Shown here in pieces: positions 34,946 through 43,646 of a stretch of 64,000 nt of DNA; position 1 is the stretch's first letter; each line of letters begins with the position of its first letter. The translations under genes and the position numbers were made by a program. The notes under the pieces were generated by a model. It saw only the letters and a list, made by a program, of their open reading frames with translations. It was not told the DNA's origin and did no database searches. Origin of the DNA: Psychroserpens algicola (GTDB lineage: Bacteria > Bacteroidota > Bacteroidia > Flavobacteriales > Flavobacteriaceae); assembly GCF_014526325.1 (NCBI RefSeq), contig NZ_JACNMJ010000007.1:124001-188000 (forward strand), in the 5' to 3' direction.

Positions 34946-35076
34946 TGCTAACGTATTTGTGTATGGCTAGTTGCGTTGGGTAGGTCTAATTTAGTAAAAG
35001 AAAACGAACCAGAGGAAAATCCGTAGGATTTTCCGAGTACACACAGAATAGCAATTAGTTATACACGGTGTTGTAC
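34946..35076 (-). repeat. attC-like cassette site, class 2
   Basis: Boxes TGCTAAC / GTTGTAC. Confidence 0.93.
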
Positions 35077-35083
35077 AACGTTT

Positions 35084-35494
35084 TTATTCCATTTCCCATT
35101 GTTCTAAATCTTCTACTGGATTTGGTAATCTACCATCTAACCATTTCATTAATGTTCCAGGTTTAAATTCCTTGTCCTTTGTCTCAATTATCCAAGATAA
35201 AAAGTCTTCTGGTCCGCCATTCATATAAGGTGCAGGTGAGACTGGGTAAAAAACGGTTGGTAATCTTTCATTAATCGAAAGGTAATTGACGACACAACCT
35301 AATTCTTGAACTACATTCCAAGCTAATTGATTTGTTATGTCAAGTTGAAATTTCACCCACCAAAATCCTTCATCATCCGAACCGAATGAAATAGGTTTTG
35401 TCATTGAAGGTATTTTTTCTAAATATTCTATTAATGTCTTAAAAGCTCTTTCGTCCAATGTTATATTTCGATTAGTGTGTTTTTTCGTAAGCAA
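35084..35494 (-). CDS. Small cytoplasmic protein of unknown function
   Basis: A 136-residue protein with SDDEGFWWVKFQLDITNQLA, then VFYPVSPAPYMNGGPEDFLS and the closing WLDGRLPNPVEDLEQW. These look like conserved motifs of a small uncharacterised family of immunity-like size; I cannot name it. It overlaps the end of the upstream gene by 34 bp in another frame, which suggests translational coupling in a two-gene cassette. Confidence 0.65.
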   Translation of the reverse strand: MLTKKHTNRNITLDERAFKTLIEYLEKIPSMTKPISFGSDDEGFWWVKFQLDITNQLAWNVVQELGCVVNYLSINERLPTVFYPVSPAPYMNGGPEDFLSWIIETKDKEFKPGTLMKWLDGRLPNPVEDLEQWEME

Positions 35495-35901
35495 AATTCT
35501 CCTTTTAACTTACAAACTATTAAGTCTCCAAATGTCAAATCAATTTTTTCGTTTTTCTTAGGAAGAAAAGAATTGTCAAAAGGTGTATTGATCTTTGGAA
35601 AAATCCATTTTATGATTCGAGTGACAATAAGAAACGGTAAAGTCAAAAGTCCGATTAAAGCATTACTTCCATTAAATAATACTCCTTCACTTTCAAAATG
35701 CTGGCTGTAATCAAACTTGTCAAAATTCAGATTATTCTTTGTTACAAATTCCTCTAATAAAAAATAATTGTCACCTCCCCAAAGTCCTAAATCTTCGGCT
35801 ATTTTTGTGTTCAGTCCGTTTACATTATCTCCAGAAGCATTTTCAAGGAAGTCTTTAACCTCCTTATATACTTTTCTTAATTGATTAAATTCAACTTTCA
35901 T
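35461..35901 (-). CDS. DUF1493-like (acyl-carrier-like) protein
   Basis: A 146-residue protein. The segment TKIAEDLGLWGGDNYFLLEE followed by FDYSQHFESEG and, near the end, IDLTFGDLIVCKL matches the layout of DUF1493 proteins, which resemble acyl-carrier proteins but usually lack the phosphopantetheine serine (none is evident here). A hydrophobic stretch at 81-100 could anchor it in the membrane. First gene of the two-gene cassette 35070-35921. Confidence 0.68.
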   Translation of the reverse strand: MKVEFNQLRKVYKEVKDFLENASGDNVNGLNTKIAEDLGLWGGDNYFLLEEFVTKNNLNFDKFDYSQHFESEGVLFNGSNALIGLLTLPFLIVTRIIKWIFPKINTPFDNSFLPKKNEKIDLTFGDLIVCKLKGEFCLRKNTLIEI

Positions 35902-35914
35902 TTAGATTAATGTT

Positions 35915-36045
35915 GTACAACGTATTTGTGTATGGCTCGTTGCGTTGGTTAGGTCTAATTTAGTAAAAGAAAACGAGCCAGAGGAAAATCCGAAGGATTT
36001 TCCGAGTACACACAGAATAGCAATTGGCTATACACGTTGTTGGCT
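35915..36045 (-). repeat. attC-like cassette site, class 2
   Basis: Boxes GTACAAC / GTTGGCT. The left box pairs with GTTGTAC at 35070 over 10 bases (GTTGTACAAC), then the G/A mismatch. Confidence 0.93.
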
Positions 36046-36049
36046 GTAG

Positions 36050-36613
36050 TTAATCATCGTTTATTTTAATTTTTAAATCATCCATAGCAGATAATCCTTG
36101 TAAAAGTTTGTCGTAAATAGATAAGGCATCATTTTTTATTTCATCTTTTGTCATTGAACCATAATCGTACCCTTCGACATGACCTGTCAAATCAGAAAGA
36201 AATCCTCCTTGTTGCTCTTGATATTCAATTATTAAAAAAATATCGCTTCTTTCTTTATTTAGGAATAAACTGAGTTCTTTTGATCGAGATAGTAAGCTCC
36301 TAAGCCTTAATTCTAAAATTTTGAGATGCATTCGAGCTTCTTCATCATTAACAATTTCATAATCTTTAAGTTTCATGTAATTCATAAATACTCTTCTTGC
36401 ATTAAGATATGCTGTTAAATCATTTTGAAGGTAATTTATCTCTCTTATAATCTTATCTTTATTTTCATCTTTAAAAATACTTTTTAACTCTGAATTCAAC
36501 TTTTTTATGAATGTGGTAATTTCAGTAATATAATCACTCTCTTGAGCGGTTGAAATATTGATATTTGTTAAAAAAATCGTAAAAAATAGAATAATCTTAA
36601 TCTTTGTTTTCAT
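36050..36613 (-). CDS. Exported helical protein of unknown function
   Basis: A 187-residue protein with a signal peptide (ending STAQ). The mature part is almost entirely helical with heptad-like patterns (for example HLKILELRLRSLLSRSKEL), suggesting a coiled-coil bundle. No motif. It overlaps the end of the small membrane protein gene by 17 bp, so the two are probably coupled. Confidence 0.68.
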   Translation of the reverse strand: MKTKIKIILFFTIFLTNINISTAQESDYITEITTFIKKLNSELKSIFKDENKDKIIREINYLQNDLTAYLNARRVFMNYMKLKDYEIVNDEEARMHLKILELRLRSLLSRSKELSLFLNKERSDIFLIIEYQEQQGGFLSDLTGHVEGYDYGSMTKDEIKNDALSIYDKLLQGLSAMDDLKIKINDD

Positions 36614-36812
36614 TTTTTTTGCTTTTCTTAAGGATTAGCGTAAGGCCAAGTATCATCAAAATTAAAGGTAATATTAGAATTTCTATTTCTACTAGATTGA
36701 TATCTCTACCTCCTATGATTTCACGAATTACATCATATCGCTTATAAAAAAAATATAGACTCATTATTAGAAATATAATTCCCCCAATTTTCAAGTTTTT
36801 CAGTAATTCCAT
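36597..36812 (-). CDS. Small two-helix membrane protein
   Basis: 71 residues with two hydrophobic helices (about 8-24 and 43-63) and a very basic C-terminus (LKKSKKNENKD). First gene of the two-gene cassette 36039-36871. Small size and pairing with an exported helical protein recall membrane accessory or immunity pairs, but no family is recognised. Confidence 0.62.
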   Translation of the reverse strand: MELLKNLKIGGIIFLIMSLYFFYKRYDVIREIIGGRDINLVEIEILILPLILMILGLTLILKKSKKNENKD

Positions 36813-36864
36813 TTTATATTATTTACTAATTGTTCTATCATTTTTATATTGAGTTTTTAATTAC

Positions 36865-36997
36865 AGCCAACGGCTTCGTGTAATGATGTGTTGCGTTGGT
36901 AAGGAACTAAGTTAGTAAAAAGTCACGAACCAGAGGAAAATCCGTAGGATTTTCCGAGTAGGCTAGTGGTAGCAATGCATTATACACGTTGTTGCCC
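36865..36997 (-). repeat. attC-like cassette site, class 4
   Basis: Boxes AGCCAAC / GTTGCCC. The left box pairs with GTTGGCT at 36039: GTTGGCTGTA, G/A mismatch, TTAA. Confidence 0.94.
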
Positions 36998-37005
36998 ACA
37001 GTACA

Positions 37006-37761
37006 TTATTTTTTCCAGTTTTGAAGTCGGTCGAGATACAAATAACTCTCTACAAATTTTCTATGTTCTGAATTGGTCATTTTATCCAATAGATTCAATG
37101 CTGAAATATAGCTTGCCAAATTTCCATTTGACGAACTAAATTTTCCATCTTCTACAAAAGTTATCAAGCTATCATTCTGTACTTTTAAATTCGGATAATC
37201 TTTTTGTAGCTGTTCTCCGCCACCAATCCAAGTAACGATTTTATGTCCATCTGCAATTCCAGATTTTCCGATTAATTGAGCTCCAGCACAATTACTCACA
37301 ACATATTCAGTTTCTTTATTTTTCTTTTTTATGAAGTTTACTATTTTTTCGTTGTTAACTTGTGCATACATATCATAAGCACTTGGCACAAAAAGAGCAG
37401 TTAATTTTGGACAATTTTTAAATGTAAAATCAGGCAAAATTTTAATTCCTTCTTCGGTTGTGATTGGTTTTTCAGTTTCTGCAATTGTGATTACATTAAA
37501 AATTTGTTTTCCGCTTTCGGTTGGTTTTGCGAAAACATCTGAAGTAGCAATTACTTCGCTTTGTAAAACTCCGTTATACATCAAAAGTCCGATTGTTGGC
37601 AATTCAGATTTGAATGATTTTATGTGCTTCGTTAGAGTATCAGATTCTATTTCTGTTTGATTTATATTCTCTTTTTCGAAATTGTTTTTCGATTTTTCAG
37701 AGTTACAACTAATCAGAATGGTTGCGAAAATTATTGCTGTTAAAACTCTAAATATTGTCAT
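37006..37761 (-). CDS. DJ-1/PfpI-family lipoprotein
   Basis: A 251-residue protein from the ATG at 37761; an upstream TTG start would lie in the cassette border. Lipobox LISC (Cys near 19). The rest is a DJ-1/PfpI (class I glutamine-amidotransferase-like) domain: SELPTIGLLMYNGVLQSEV, the nucleophile elbow VVSNCAGAQLIGKSGIADG (Cys158) and KIVTWIGGGEQLQKDYPNL. Possible activities are deglycase, protease-like or sensing; location outside the cytoplasm is unusual for the family. Confidence 0.84.
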   Translation of the reverse strand: MTIFRVLTAIIFATILISCNSEKSKNNFEKENINQTEIESDTLTKHIKSFKSELPTIGLLMYNGVLQSEVIATSDVFAKPTESGKQIFNVITIAETEKPITTEEGIKILPDFTFKNCPKLTALFVPSAYDMYAQVNNEKIVNFIKKKNKETEYVVSNCAGAQLIGKSGIADGHKIVTWIGGGEQLQKDYPNLKVQNDSLITFVEDGKFSSSNGNLASYISALNLLDKMTNSEHRKFVESYLYLDRLQNWKK

Positions 37762-37785
37762 TTCGTTCTGTTTTTCTAGTATTGT

Positions 37786-37920
37786 GGGCAACGGTTTTGT
37801 GTATGGTTAGTTGCGTGGTTAAGGAACTAAGTTAGTAAACAAAAACGAACGCGAGAAAATTCCGAAGGAATTTTCCAAATAAGCACTTGCCAAAGCAATT
37901 AATTATACACGTTGTTGGCA
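37786..37920 (-). repeat. attC-like cassette site, class 3
   Basis: Boxes GGGCAAC / GTTGGCA. The left box pairs with GTTGCCC at 36991: GTTGCCCACA, G/A mismatch, TA. Confidence 0.94.
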
Positions 37921-37928
37921 AATCGTTT

Positions 37929-38342
37929 TTATTTCGGTTCATATTCTTTTCGAAAAACGAATTCAATTGGTTTGTTATTCATTTTCATTCCGTTGTATTC
38001 GAATAGCATTTCATTTGTTGAGTGTTCTCCATTTTCTCCAAATAAGAACGAAATCGAATTCCGATTTGTTAAATCTCTATTTTTTAATTCCGCAATAAGT
38101 TCATCGAAAAAATATTCAGAGTCGAGTAAGTCATCTTTGTGTTCGACCAGATTTTCCAAAGTCAGTTTTTTAAACCACCAACTTTCCATAAAATCCTCAT
38201 CATAATATTCCAATTCAGCATCTTTTCCGAATTCAGATTCAGGTTCATCTTCGTTTTCATAATCAAAATTCAGATAGTTTTTGTAGAGTTTGTTTTCTGA
38301 TTCAAAAGTTCCAATCCAAATGCAAATTATCTTTTTAGTCAT
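37929..38342 (-). CDS. Immunity protein 22 (Imm22)-like
   Basis: A 137-residue acidic protein. IICIWIGTFESENKLYKNYL, then LEYYDEDFMESWWFKKLTLE and a hydrophobic ISFLFGENGE segment match what I know of the Imm22 family of immunity proteins from polymorphic toxin systems. Here it is an orphan without a toxin gene, as expected for horizontally acquired protection. It probably binds and neutralises a toxin from neighbouring cells; the toxin is unknown. Confidence 0.7.
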   Translation of the reverse strand: MTKKIICIWIGTFESENKLYKNYLNFDYENEDEPESEFGKDAELEYYDEDFMESWWFKKLTLENLVEHKDDLLDSEYFFDELIAELKNRDLTNRNSISFLFGENGEHSTNEMLFEYNGMKMNNKPIEFVFRKEYEPK

Positions 38343-38357
38343 CGATTCTCAAATGTT

Positions 38358-38492
38358 TGCCAACGTATTTGTGTATGGTTTCGTTGTGTTGGCTAGGTCT
38401 AAATTAGTAAAAGAAAACTGACTAAAGGAAAATTCCGCAGGAATTTTCCGAGTACACACAAACCAAACAATGAATTATACACGTTGTTGTGC
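38358..38492 (-). repeat. attC-like cassette site, class 1
   Basis: Boxes TGCCAAC / GTTGTGC. The left box pairs with GTTGGCA at 37914 (GTTGGCAAA, then TCG/CA as in the DUF6090 cassettes). Confidence 0.93.
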
Positions 38493-38499
38493 ATAGTAA

Positions 38500-39186
38500 T
38501 TACTTAGAAATAGTTCTAAGTTTAATATCACTATTATTATAAATAGTTGCTTTGTTTTTTATCAAATCAAAGAAAAAAGTATAGTCATTTGTTTTTCCAA
38601 TAAACACAAAATTCTCATCAGAAACTATTTTTTTGTCATCTATAACTATTGAATAAGTTTTACCAATTTTTCTCTCAAGAATAAGGCTTTGATCAAATTT
38701 AGCTTGTCCATATGCATAAAAAAATAGAGTTGGAATTAAAAGATAATATTTAGTTAAAGTACCATATTGTGTAGAAAAATTGACATATACTCCAAATATT
38801 ACAAGAACACCTAATATACAAATGAAATATACTATCCAATTTATAAAATAAATGGCTAGAAAATTAGAAATGCTAATAACCGCAAAACTCATAATAAGGA
38901 AGGAAACATAAAATTTTTTGATTTTCTTTTTCTTTTCTTGATCACTTAAAACTTTTTTTTTAATGTTTACAAAATCATCAATAAAGTAGAGAATAAAAGT
39001 GAAAGATATGGCTATAGCATAACTATAAATATCATCAACAAATGAAAATGTAAATTCAGATAAATTCATATAATCAATTATGTTTACATGAAATTTGTTA
39101 TAAAATGTAATCAGCTTTATTGCACTTGAAAATATTATTAACAAAGATAAAATAGGAATTACACTTTTTATTTTCTCTAGATTCAT
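38500..39186 (-). CDS. Multi-pass membrane protein of unknown function
   Basis: Read from the ATG at 39186 (MNLEKIKSVIPILSLLIIFS); an upstream TTG lies in the cassette border. 228 residues with about five transmembrane helices in the first 150, then a small hydrophilic beta-rich domain (IVIDDKKIVSDENFVFIGKT). I recognise no family. Single gene in its cassette. Confidence 0.66.
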   Translation of the reverse strand: MNLEKIKSVIPILSLLIIFSSAIKLITFYNKFHVNIIDYMNLSEFTFSFVDDIYSYAIAISFTFILYFIDDFVNIKKKVLSDQEKKKKIKKFYVSFLIMSFAVISISNFLAIYFINWIVYFICILGVLVIFGVYVNFSTQYGTLTKYYLLIPTLFFYAYGQAKFDQSLILERKIGKTYSIVIDDKKIVSDENFVFIGKTNDYTFFFDLIKNKATIYNNSDIKLRTISK

Positions 39187-39201
39187 GGATGGTTTTATTA
39201 T

Positions 39202-39335
39202 GCACAACGTGTTGTGTATGATTTCGTTGTGTTGGCTAGGACTAAATTAGTAAAAGAAAACTGACCAGAGGAAAATTCCACAGGAATTTTCCGAGTACAC
39301 ACGAACCGAACAATGAATTATACACGTTGTTGTAA
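39202..39335 (-). repeat. attC-like cassette site, class 1
   Basis: Boxes GCACAAC / GTTGTAA. The left box pairs with GTTGTGC at 38486: GTTGTGCATA, G/A mismatch, TAA. Confidence 0.94.
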
Positions 39336-39339
39336 GTAG

Positions 39340-39915
39340 TTAAAACCCACAATCTGAATTCAAATAGTTTGGAATTCGTTCAACAACTATACCAAGTTCT
39401 ATTCCTTTTTTTAAGTCTTTACAAGCTAATTCGTCATTGCCAATTTGATTATATGCGATTGCTCGGTTTAAGTAAGTTGATGGTTCTAATGGTATTATTT
39501 GAATAGCTTTAGTTAAATCAACAATTGCATTCTTATATTGTTCTATGTGAACATAAGCAATTCCACGATTATTTAAGGCTGCATAATATTCACTATCAAT
39601 ATTTAAACATTTAGTAAAATTGGCAATGGATTTCTCTGGTAAACCTGACTGAAAATAAGTTACACCTCTATTGAGATAGATTGAAAGCATCGGACCATAT
39701 TTTTTTTCTGCTTCATCAAATTTATCAATCGCCTTTTCAAATGACCCATTTTCTTTTAGACTTATAGCTTTTTGAAGAATCGGATATTTTTTTCTATCAA
39801 AACCTCCAGTTATTTCATCCTTCGTAATTTGATTTACGTTTCCGAATTCAGTTTCTTTTTCTTTACAATTAGAGAGAGTTAGCAAAATAATCAAAAAAAA
39901 TGCCTTAATTTTCAT
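39340..39915 (-). CDS. TPR-repeat lipoprotein
   Basis: A 191-residue lipoprotein (lipobox LSNC, Cys17) with four tetratricopeptide-like repeats from about 45 to 180, for example LSIYLNRGVTYFQSGLPEKS, AALNNRGIAYVHIEQYKNAI and STYLNRAIAYNQIGNDELAC. TPR proteins mediate protein-protein contacts; the partner is unknown. Periplasmic side of a membrane. Confidence 0.85.
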   Translation of the reverse strand: MKIKAFFLIILLTLSNCKEKETEFGNVNQITKDEITGGFDRKKYPILQKAISLKENGSFEKAIDKFDEAEKKYGPMLSIYLNRGVTYFQSGLPEKSIANFTKCLNIDSEYYAALNNRGIAYVHIEQYKNAIVDLTKAIQIIPLEPSTYLNRAIAYNQIGNDELACKDLKKGIELGIVVERIPNYLNSDCGF

Positions 39916-39931
39916 TCAGAGTTTTTATTAC

Positions 39932-40062
39932 TTACAACGGCCTCGGCTATGAGTAGTTGCGTGGTTTAGCGTTAAACTTAGCAAGTACACACCAAGTTAA
40001 AAATCCGAAAGGATTTTCAGAAGTAGGTGAGAACAAGCAATTACTTATAGCCATTGTTGTGC
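39932..40062 (-). repeat. attC-like cassette site with compensated stem
   Basis: Boxes TTACAAC / GTTGTGC. The usual GTGTAT/ATACAC stem is replaced by GGCTATGAGTAGTTGC pairing with GCAATTACTTATAGCC. The left box pairs with GTTGTAA at 39329 (GTTGTAAGTA, G/A mismatch). Confidence 0.88.
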
Positions 40063-40067
40063 TTTCG

Positions 40068-40784
40068 TTATTTATCTATTCGTTCATTAATTAATTTCCT
40101 TATATTTTCCAATTCTACTATACCATATTCCAAAATCGGTATATAATTATTATATAATTTGTGGTAACTACTAATTACATAATGCCTATATTCTTGACTA
40201 TTTACAAAATAATCTTGTAGCTCCTTACTGCTATTATCTTTTGTTATTGTTTTACTTATCCATTCGGGATACCAACTGTAATTGTCTCTAAATGAATTTA
40301 TAACTAACCAAATTTCATCAGAAATTTCTTTCTCCATAGTATTAATGACTGTTCCAGTATCATATATTTCAATCAAATACAATGATAGACTATCTTTAGA
40401 AGCAATTGATTTTAAGCGTTCAACACCGCCTTTATTCATATTAGTCGCTGTAATTCTGTTCATTAATCGAGACAAACCGTCGTCCAATAAATCTATAGTT
40501 CTAGTATCTGAAATAACAGCATCGTAAACGGGTTTTATAGAATTGTAATATTTGATAACGTTTGAAAATTCGTCAATGTCATTATCTAAATCGAGTACAA
40601 TCTGCTTATAAATATCAGTAATTTCAGCTTGTTGCTTTCTATTTTCATTCCAATTGTTGATTTGTAATGCTATTAAAATTCCAATAACGACAAGCACAAT
40701 TTCTCCTAGGGCATATTTAAAATACTTTCCAGTTTTTCCCTCTGAAAGTAAATTTTGTCTAATTTTTCTAAAGAATTTTATCAT
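40068..40784 (-). CDS. DUF6090-like membrane-anchored protein (copy 5)
   Basis: A 238-residue paralogue: MIKFFRKIRQNLLSEGKTGK, helix KYALGEIVLVVIGILIALQ, then NNWNENRKQQAE. The outer domain carries MNKGGVERLKSIASKDSLSL. The first 50 residues are nearly identical to copy 3 while the remainder differs, and the cassette ends are the same as for copies 3/4 (GTTGTGCTTTCGTTAT). Confidence 0.83.
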   Translation of the reverse strand: MIKFFRKIRQNLLSEGKTGKYFKYALGEIVLVVIGILIALQINNWNENRKQQAEITDIYKQIVLDLDNDIDEFSNVIKYYNSIKPVYDAVISDTRTIDLLDDGLSRLMNRITATNMNKGGVERLKSIASKDSLSLYLIEIYDTGTVINTMEKEISDEIWLVINSFRDNYSWYPEWISKTITKDNSSKELQDYFVNSQEYRHYVISSYHKLYNNYIPILEYGIVELENIRKLINERIDK

Positions 40785-40808
40785 TGGTTAGTGGTTTCTG
40801 ATAATGAA

Positions 40809-40942
40809 GCACAACGGATTTGTGTATGGTTAGTTGCGTTGGCAAAAACTAAGTTAGTAAAAGAAAACGAACCAATAGGAAAATCCGCTAGGATTTTCCG
40901 AGTACACACAAACCAAGCAATTAATTATACACGTTGTTGGCG
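40809..40942 (-). repeat. attC-like cassette site, class 2
   Basis: Boxes GCACAAC / GTTGGCG. The left box pairs with GTTGTGC at 40056. Confidence 0.93.
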
Positions 40943-40950
40943 GTAGTTTT

Positions 40951-41310
40951 TTATATTTCTAATGCTTTTACTCCAGATTTTTCCCAAAGCCGCTCAAATT
41001 CATTTTTATCGATAGGTTTGCCATTAAAATCCTCAAACTTCATATTCGTATCACACCAAAATCCATAATTCCGCTCGTCAGGTCCAGCAAAAACCGGATT
41101 TTCATTTTCGTCCAATGCAATTTCCCTCCAAGGTGAAAGCTCTCCGTCAGTTTCTAAAAATTCAATTAACCAACTTTTTACCAAATACATTTTATTTTTA
41201 TAGTCAGGATTTGATTTTGGAATAAAAAACAAAATTCCGCTAATGAGCTTTTCTTTCCAGCTTTTTTCCATTGGCCAATTAGTTGCTTTTTTTGTTTTCA
41301 GATATTTCAT
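40951..41310 (-). CDS. Small protein of unknown function
   Basis: A 119-residue protein with WKEKLISGILFFIPKSNPDY and WLIEFLETDGELSPWREIAL, followed by NYGFWCDTNMKFEDFNG. Motifs look conserved rather than random, but I do not recognise the family; the size fits immunity-like cassette proteins. Second gene of cassette 40936-41648, 13 bp after the gene at 41324. Confidence 0.62.
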   Translation of the reverse strand: MKYLKTKKATNWPMEKSWKEKLISGILFFIPKSNPDYKNKMYLVKSWLIEFLETDGELSPWREIALDENENPVFAGPDERNYGFWCDTNMKFEDFNGKPIDKNEFERLWEKSGVKALEI

Positions 41311-41323
41311 TCAATTCAGACCT

Positions 41324-41632
41324 TTATTCGTCATTGGCAATATGCTTCTTCAATTCCGCGAGAATTTTTAAGATTTCAGAATCCAATTCTATTTCTTTAT
41401 AAGAACCAATTTCTTCAAAATCAACACCGAAGTACTCAAGGTTTTTCTTAACCTTATTTTTAATGTTTTCATCAGGCTCCAAGTTGATTAATCCGCTCAG
41501 AAATCTTTTCTCAATGGAGTCATATTTGTCTTTTGGTGCTCCACTTGAAATCAAAGCTAATGGATCCCAATTCACCACAGTTTGGTGAACTATTTCGGCT
41601 AGTTCTATATAATACTTATCTCTATGGTTCAT
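41324..41632 (-). CDS. DUF1871-like small protein
   Basis: A 102-residue helical protein. VVNWDPLALISSGAPKDKYD resembles the WDP-x-GAPxDEY core that I associate with DUF1871/YugE-like proteins. Small cytoplasmic proteins of this type occur among toxin-immunity genes. First gene of a two-gene cassette. Confidence 0.62.
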   Translation of the reverse strand: MNHRDKYYIELAEIVHQTVVNWDPLALISSGAPKDKYDSIEKRFLSGLINLEPDENIKNKVKKNLEYFGVDFEEIGSYKEIELDSEILKILAELKKHIANDE

Positions 41633-41641
41633 TTAAATTAC

Positions 41642-41775
41642 CGCCAACGTATTTGTGTATGGCTAGTTGCGTTGGCGAGAACTAAGTTAATAAAAGAAAA
41701 CTAACCAGTAGGAAAATCCGCTAGGATTTTCCGAGTACACACAGATCAAGCAATTAGTTATAAACGTTGTTGGCA
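41642..41775 (-). repeat. attC-like cassette site, class 2
   Basis: Boxes CGCCAAC / GTTGGCA. The left box pairs with GTTGGCG at 40936: GTTGGCGGTA, G/A mismatch, TTT. Confidence 0.94.
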
Positions 41776-42386
41776 GTAGGATTTTGTTCAGGTTTAATCA
41801 ATATTTCATTCAGGAAATCTTTTTCAAGTTCCAATATACTTTGCTGTCTAAATTTTAAATAAGTTACAATTCCTTTATGTGGTAAATCATCAAAATAATA
41901 GTCCAAATGTTTAGCTTCGTATCCATTTATTGCAAATACGCTATATGCTCCAGCTTTAGCACGTATTCTATTCTTTGTTTGATTGTTATTTGCTAATTTT
42001 AAAAGCTCTTTTTCGTACAATTCCGTTTTCTTTATATATTCAGTTCCCTTATCGGAATATCTACCATTGGTAAAAAAAGGATTAACATTATTTTCAGCGT
42101 ACTGCTTTTCAATTCCGTTCAAATATTTTAAATAATCTTTCGTGAGTTTATCGTATTTCTGAATTTTAATTAAACTTAAACTGTCATAATCGTTTCTTAA
42201 AATTTTTGCGTGAATATCATCCATCAGAAATATAATAGATTGATCAGTTTTCGTGCTTAAAATCCCAAACATTCCATCAATATCTTTTCCAAAGATTGAG
42301 TTAGATTCCGTTTTTTGATTTGAATTACAGGAAGTGATTATAATTAATAAAAGAAAGGTTATAATGTATCTCATAGGTTTCTTCAT
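41754..42386 (-). CDS. Lipoprotein whose C-terminus is encoded by attC
   Basis: A 210-residue lipoprotein (lipobox ITSC, Cys near 20) with a helical mature domain (YDSLSLIKIQKYDKLTKDYL and similar). The final residues NNVYN and the TAA stop are encoded by the right arm of the cassette site (AACAACGTTTATAACTAA on the minus strand), so the gene has no stop codon of its own. Function unknown. Confidence 0.66.
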   Translation of the reverse strand: MKKPMRYIITFLLLIIITSCNSNQKTESNSIFGKDIDGMFGILSTKTDQSIIFLMDDIHAKILRNDYDSLSLIKIQKYDKLTKDYLKYLNGIEKQYAENNVNPFFTNGRYSDKGTEYIKKTELYEKELLKLANNNQTKNRIRAKAGAYSVFAINGYEAKHLDYYFDDLPHKGIVTYLKFRQQSILELEKDFLNEILIKPEQNPTANNVYN

Positions 42387-42391
42387 CTTAC

Positions 42392-42524
42392 TGCCAACGG
42401 CTTCGTGTTATGATGTGTTGCGTTGTTAAGGAACTAAGTTAGTAAAAAGTCACTAACCAAAGGAAAATCCGTAGGATTTTCCGAGTAAGCTATTAACAGC
42501 AATATATTATACACGTTGTTACAA
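42392..42524 (-). repeat. attC-like cassette site, class 4
   Basis: Boxes TGCCAAC / GTTACAA. The left box pairs with GTTGGCA at 41769: GTTGGCAGTA, G/A mismatch, GAT. 3' site of gene-less cassette A, copy 1. Confidence 0.93.
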
Positions 42525-42993
42525 TCAAGTAGCGACCCAATTGAGTAAGCAGATCCTGCTTATCGATACAGATGAGAAAAATTAAATAAATAAAAAGCTA
42601 AACGCAAGTTTTGCTTTTACCACTTAGTAGCGAAAAGTGTTTTATAAAAACGCTTTGTAGCTTTTCAGATAAATTTAAAAGCCAGAACAGTTTTTCTGAA
42701 TTTAGTTACTTAAAATTCAAAAAAAAAATAAGGCTGATTTTTTCTTCATGATTTAGATTTTTACTTCATAAAGCTTTAAAAATCTGTTACATAAAAAGAC
42801 ATAGTTTTAAGATTAAACTCTTTTTACAGGATAGTAACAATATAACTTTTCGATAGAGTAAGTAATTCCGATAATCACATCAACTACTTTTCAAGGACAA
42901 ATATTACAAGCTTAGTATTCGGAGTTTGAGTAAGAGAAAATTACAGGATTAGAGAAGTTTACTTTTCTGCTCGATTTTTCTTGGAGCTATTTG
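42525..42993 (-). repeat. Gene-less repeated cassette A, copy 1
   Basis: About 470 bp with no open gene on either strand, repeated at 60953-61432 with high identity. Contains TAAGCAG-atc-CTGCTTA (42557-42573 region) and several AAGC/GCTTTT inverted segments, so an RNA structure is possible. The same class 4 site lies on its left in both copies. Confidence 0.8.
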
Positions 42994-43124
42994 TTGTAAC
43001 GTATTGTGTATGATTTCGTGCGATAGAAAATCGATAGATTTTCCGTTGCCTCGAAATTATAGATTAAATATAAGAATTAAAAATTGAAGCAATTTTTAAG
43101 CATGAATTATACACGCTGTTAGCC
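42994..43124 (-). repeat. attC-like cassette site, class 5
   Basis: Boxes TTGTAAC / GTTAGCC; 3' site of cassette B, copy 2. Confidence 0.9.
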
Positions 43125-43505
43125 ACTTTAGGGCAACACGAACCATTGGATGTGAAAAAGAAAGCTGATTATCACATGCAACCGAATCAGAAATGCTTTG
43201 GCGAATTTGGCAGATACACCCAAGAACCCTTTACGATCATAAAAAAGTACAGGTCACACTTAAGCATTTAGGTTGCAACATTGATTTAAAGACAGACACC
43301 TTTTTTGGAAAAGAACGATTCATAACGCACCACTAAAATTTGGCAAGTATGTATAAGATTCCGATAAGTTTGAAAAATACACGAACCACAGAGCGTTTGG
43401 TTCTTCAAAAAAGGATAGAAGAGAAGTTGTTTAAATCAAATCCGGAACATTTGTGCTAGAAACTACTTTAGATAAAACACCAGAATTTTGCTCATGCACT
43501 ATTGT
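43125..43505 (-). repeat. Gene-less repeated cassette B, copy 2
   Basis: Nearly identical to copy 1, with scattered substitutions (for example CTTTACGATC for CGTTACAATC). The same broken frames are visible. Confidence 0.88.
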
Positions 43506-43637
43506 TGCTAACGTATTTGTATATGATTAGTTGTGTTGGCTGGAACTAAATTAGTAAAAGAAAACGAACCAGAGGAAAATCCGTAGGATTTTCCGAGTAC
43601 ACACAGACCGAACAATTAATTATATACGGTGTTGTAA
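43506..43637 (-). repeat. attC-like cassette site, class 1/2 mosaic
   Basis: Boxes TGCTAAC / GTTGTAA. ATGATTAGTTGTGTTGGCTGG on the left mixes class 1 and 2; the right arm CGAACAATTAATTATATAC pairs with it. Confidence 0.92.
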
Positions 43638-43646
43638 ACAGTTTTT

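Noticed and set aside
43125-43505. Cassette B as a small transposase gene
   Set aside because: The ghost peptide shows no DDE, HUH or tyrosine recombinase motif, and the unit ends are cassette boxes, not transposon ends with target duplications.
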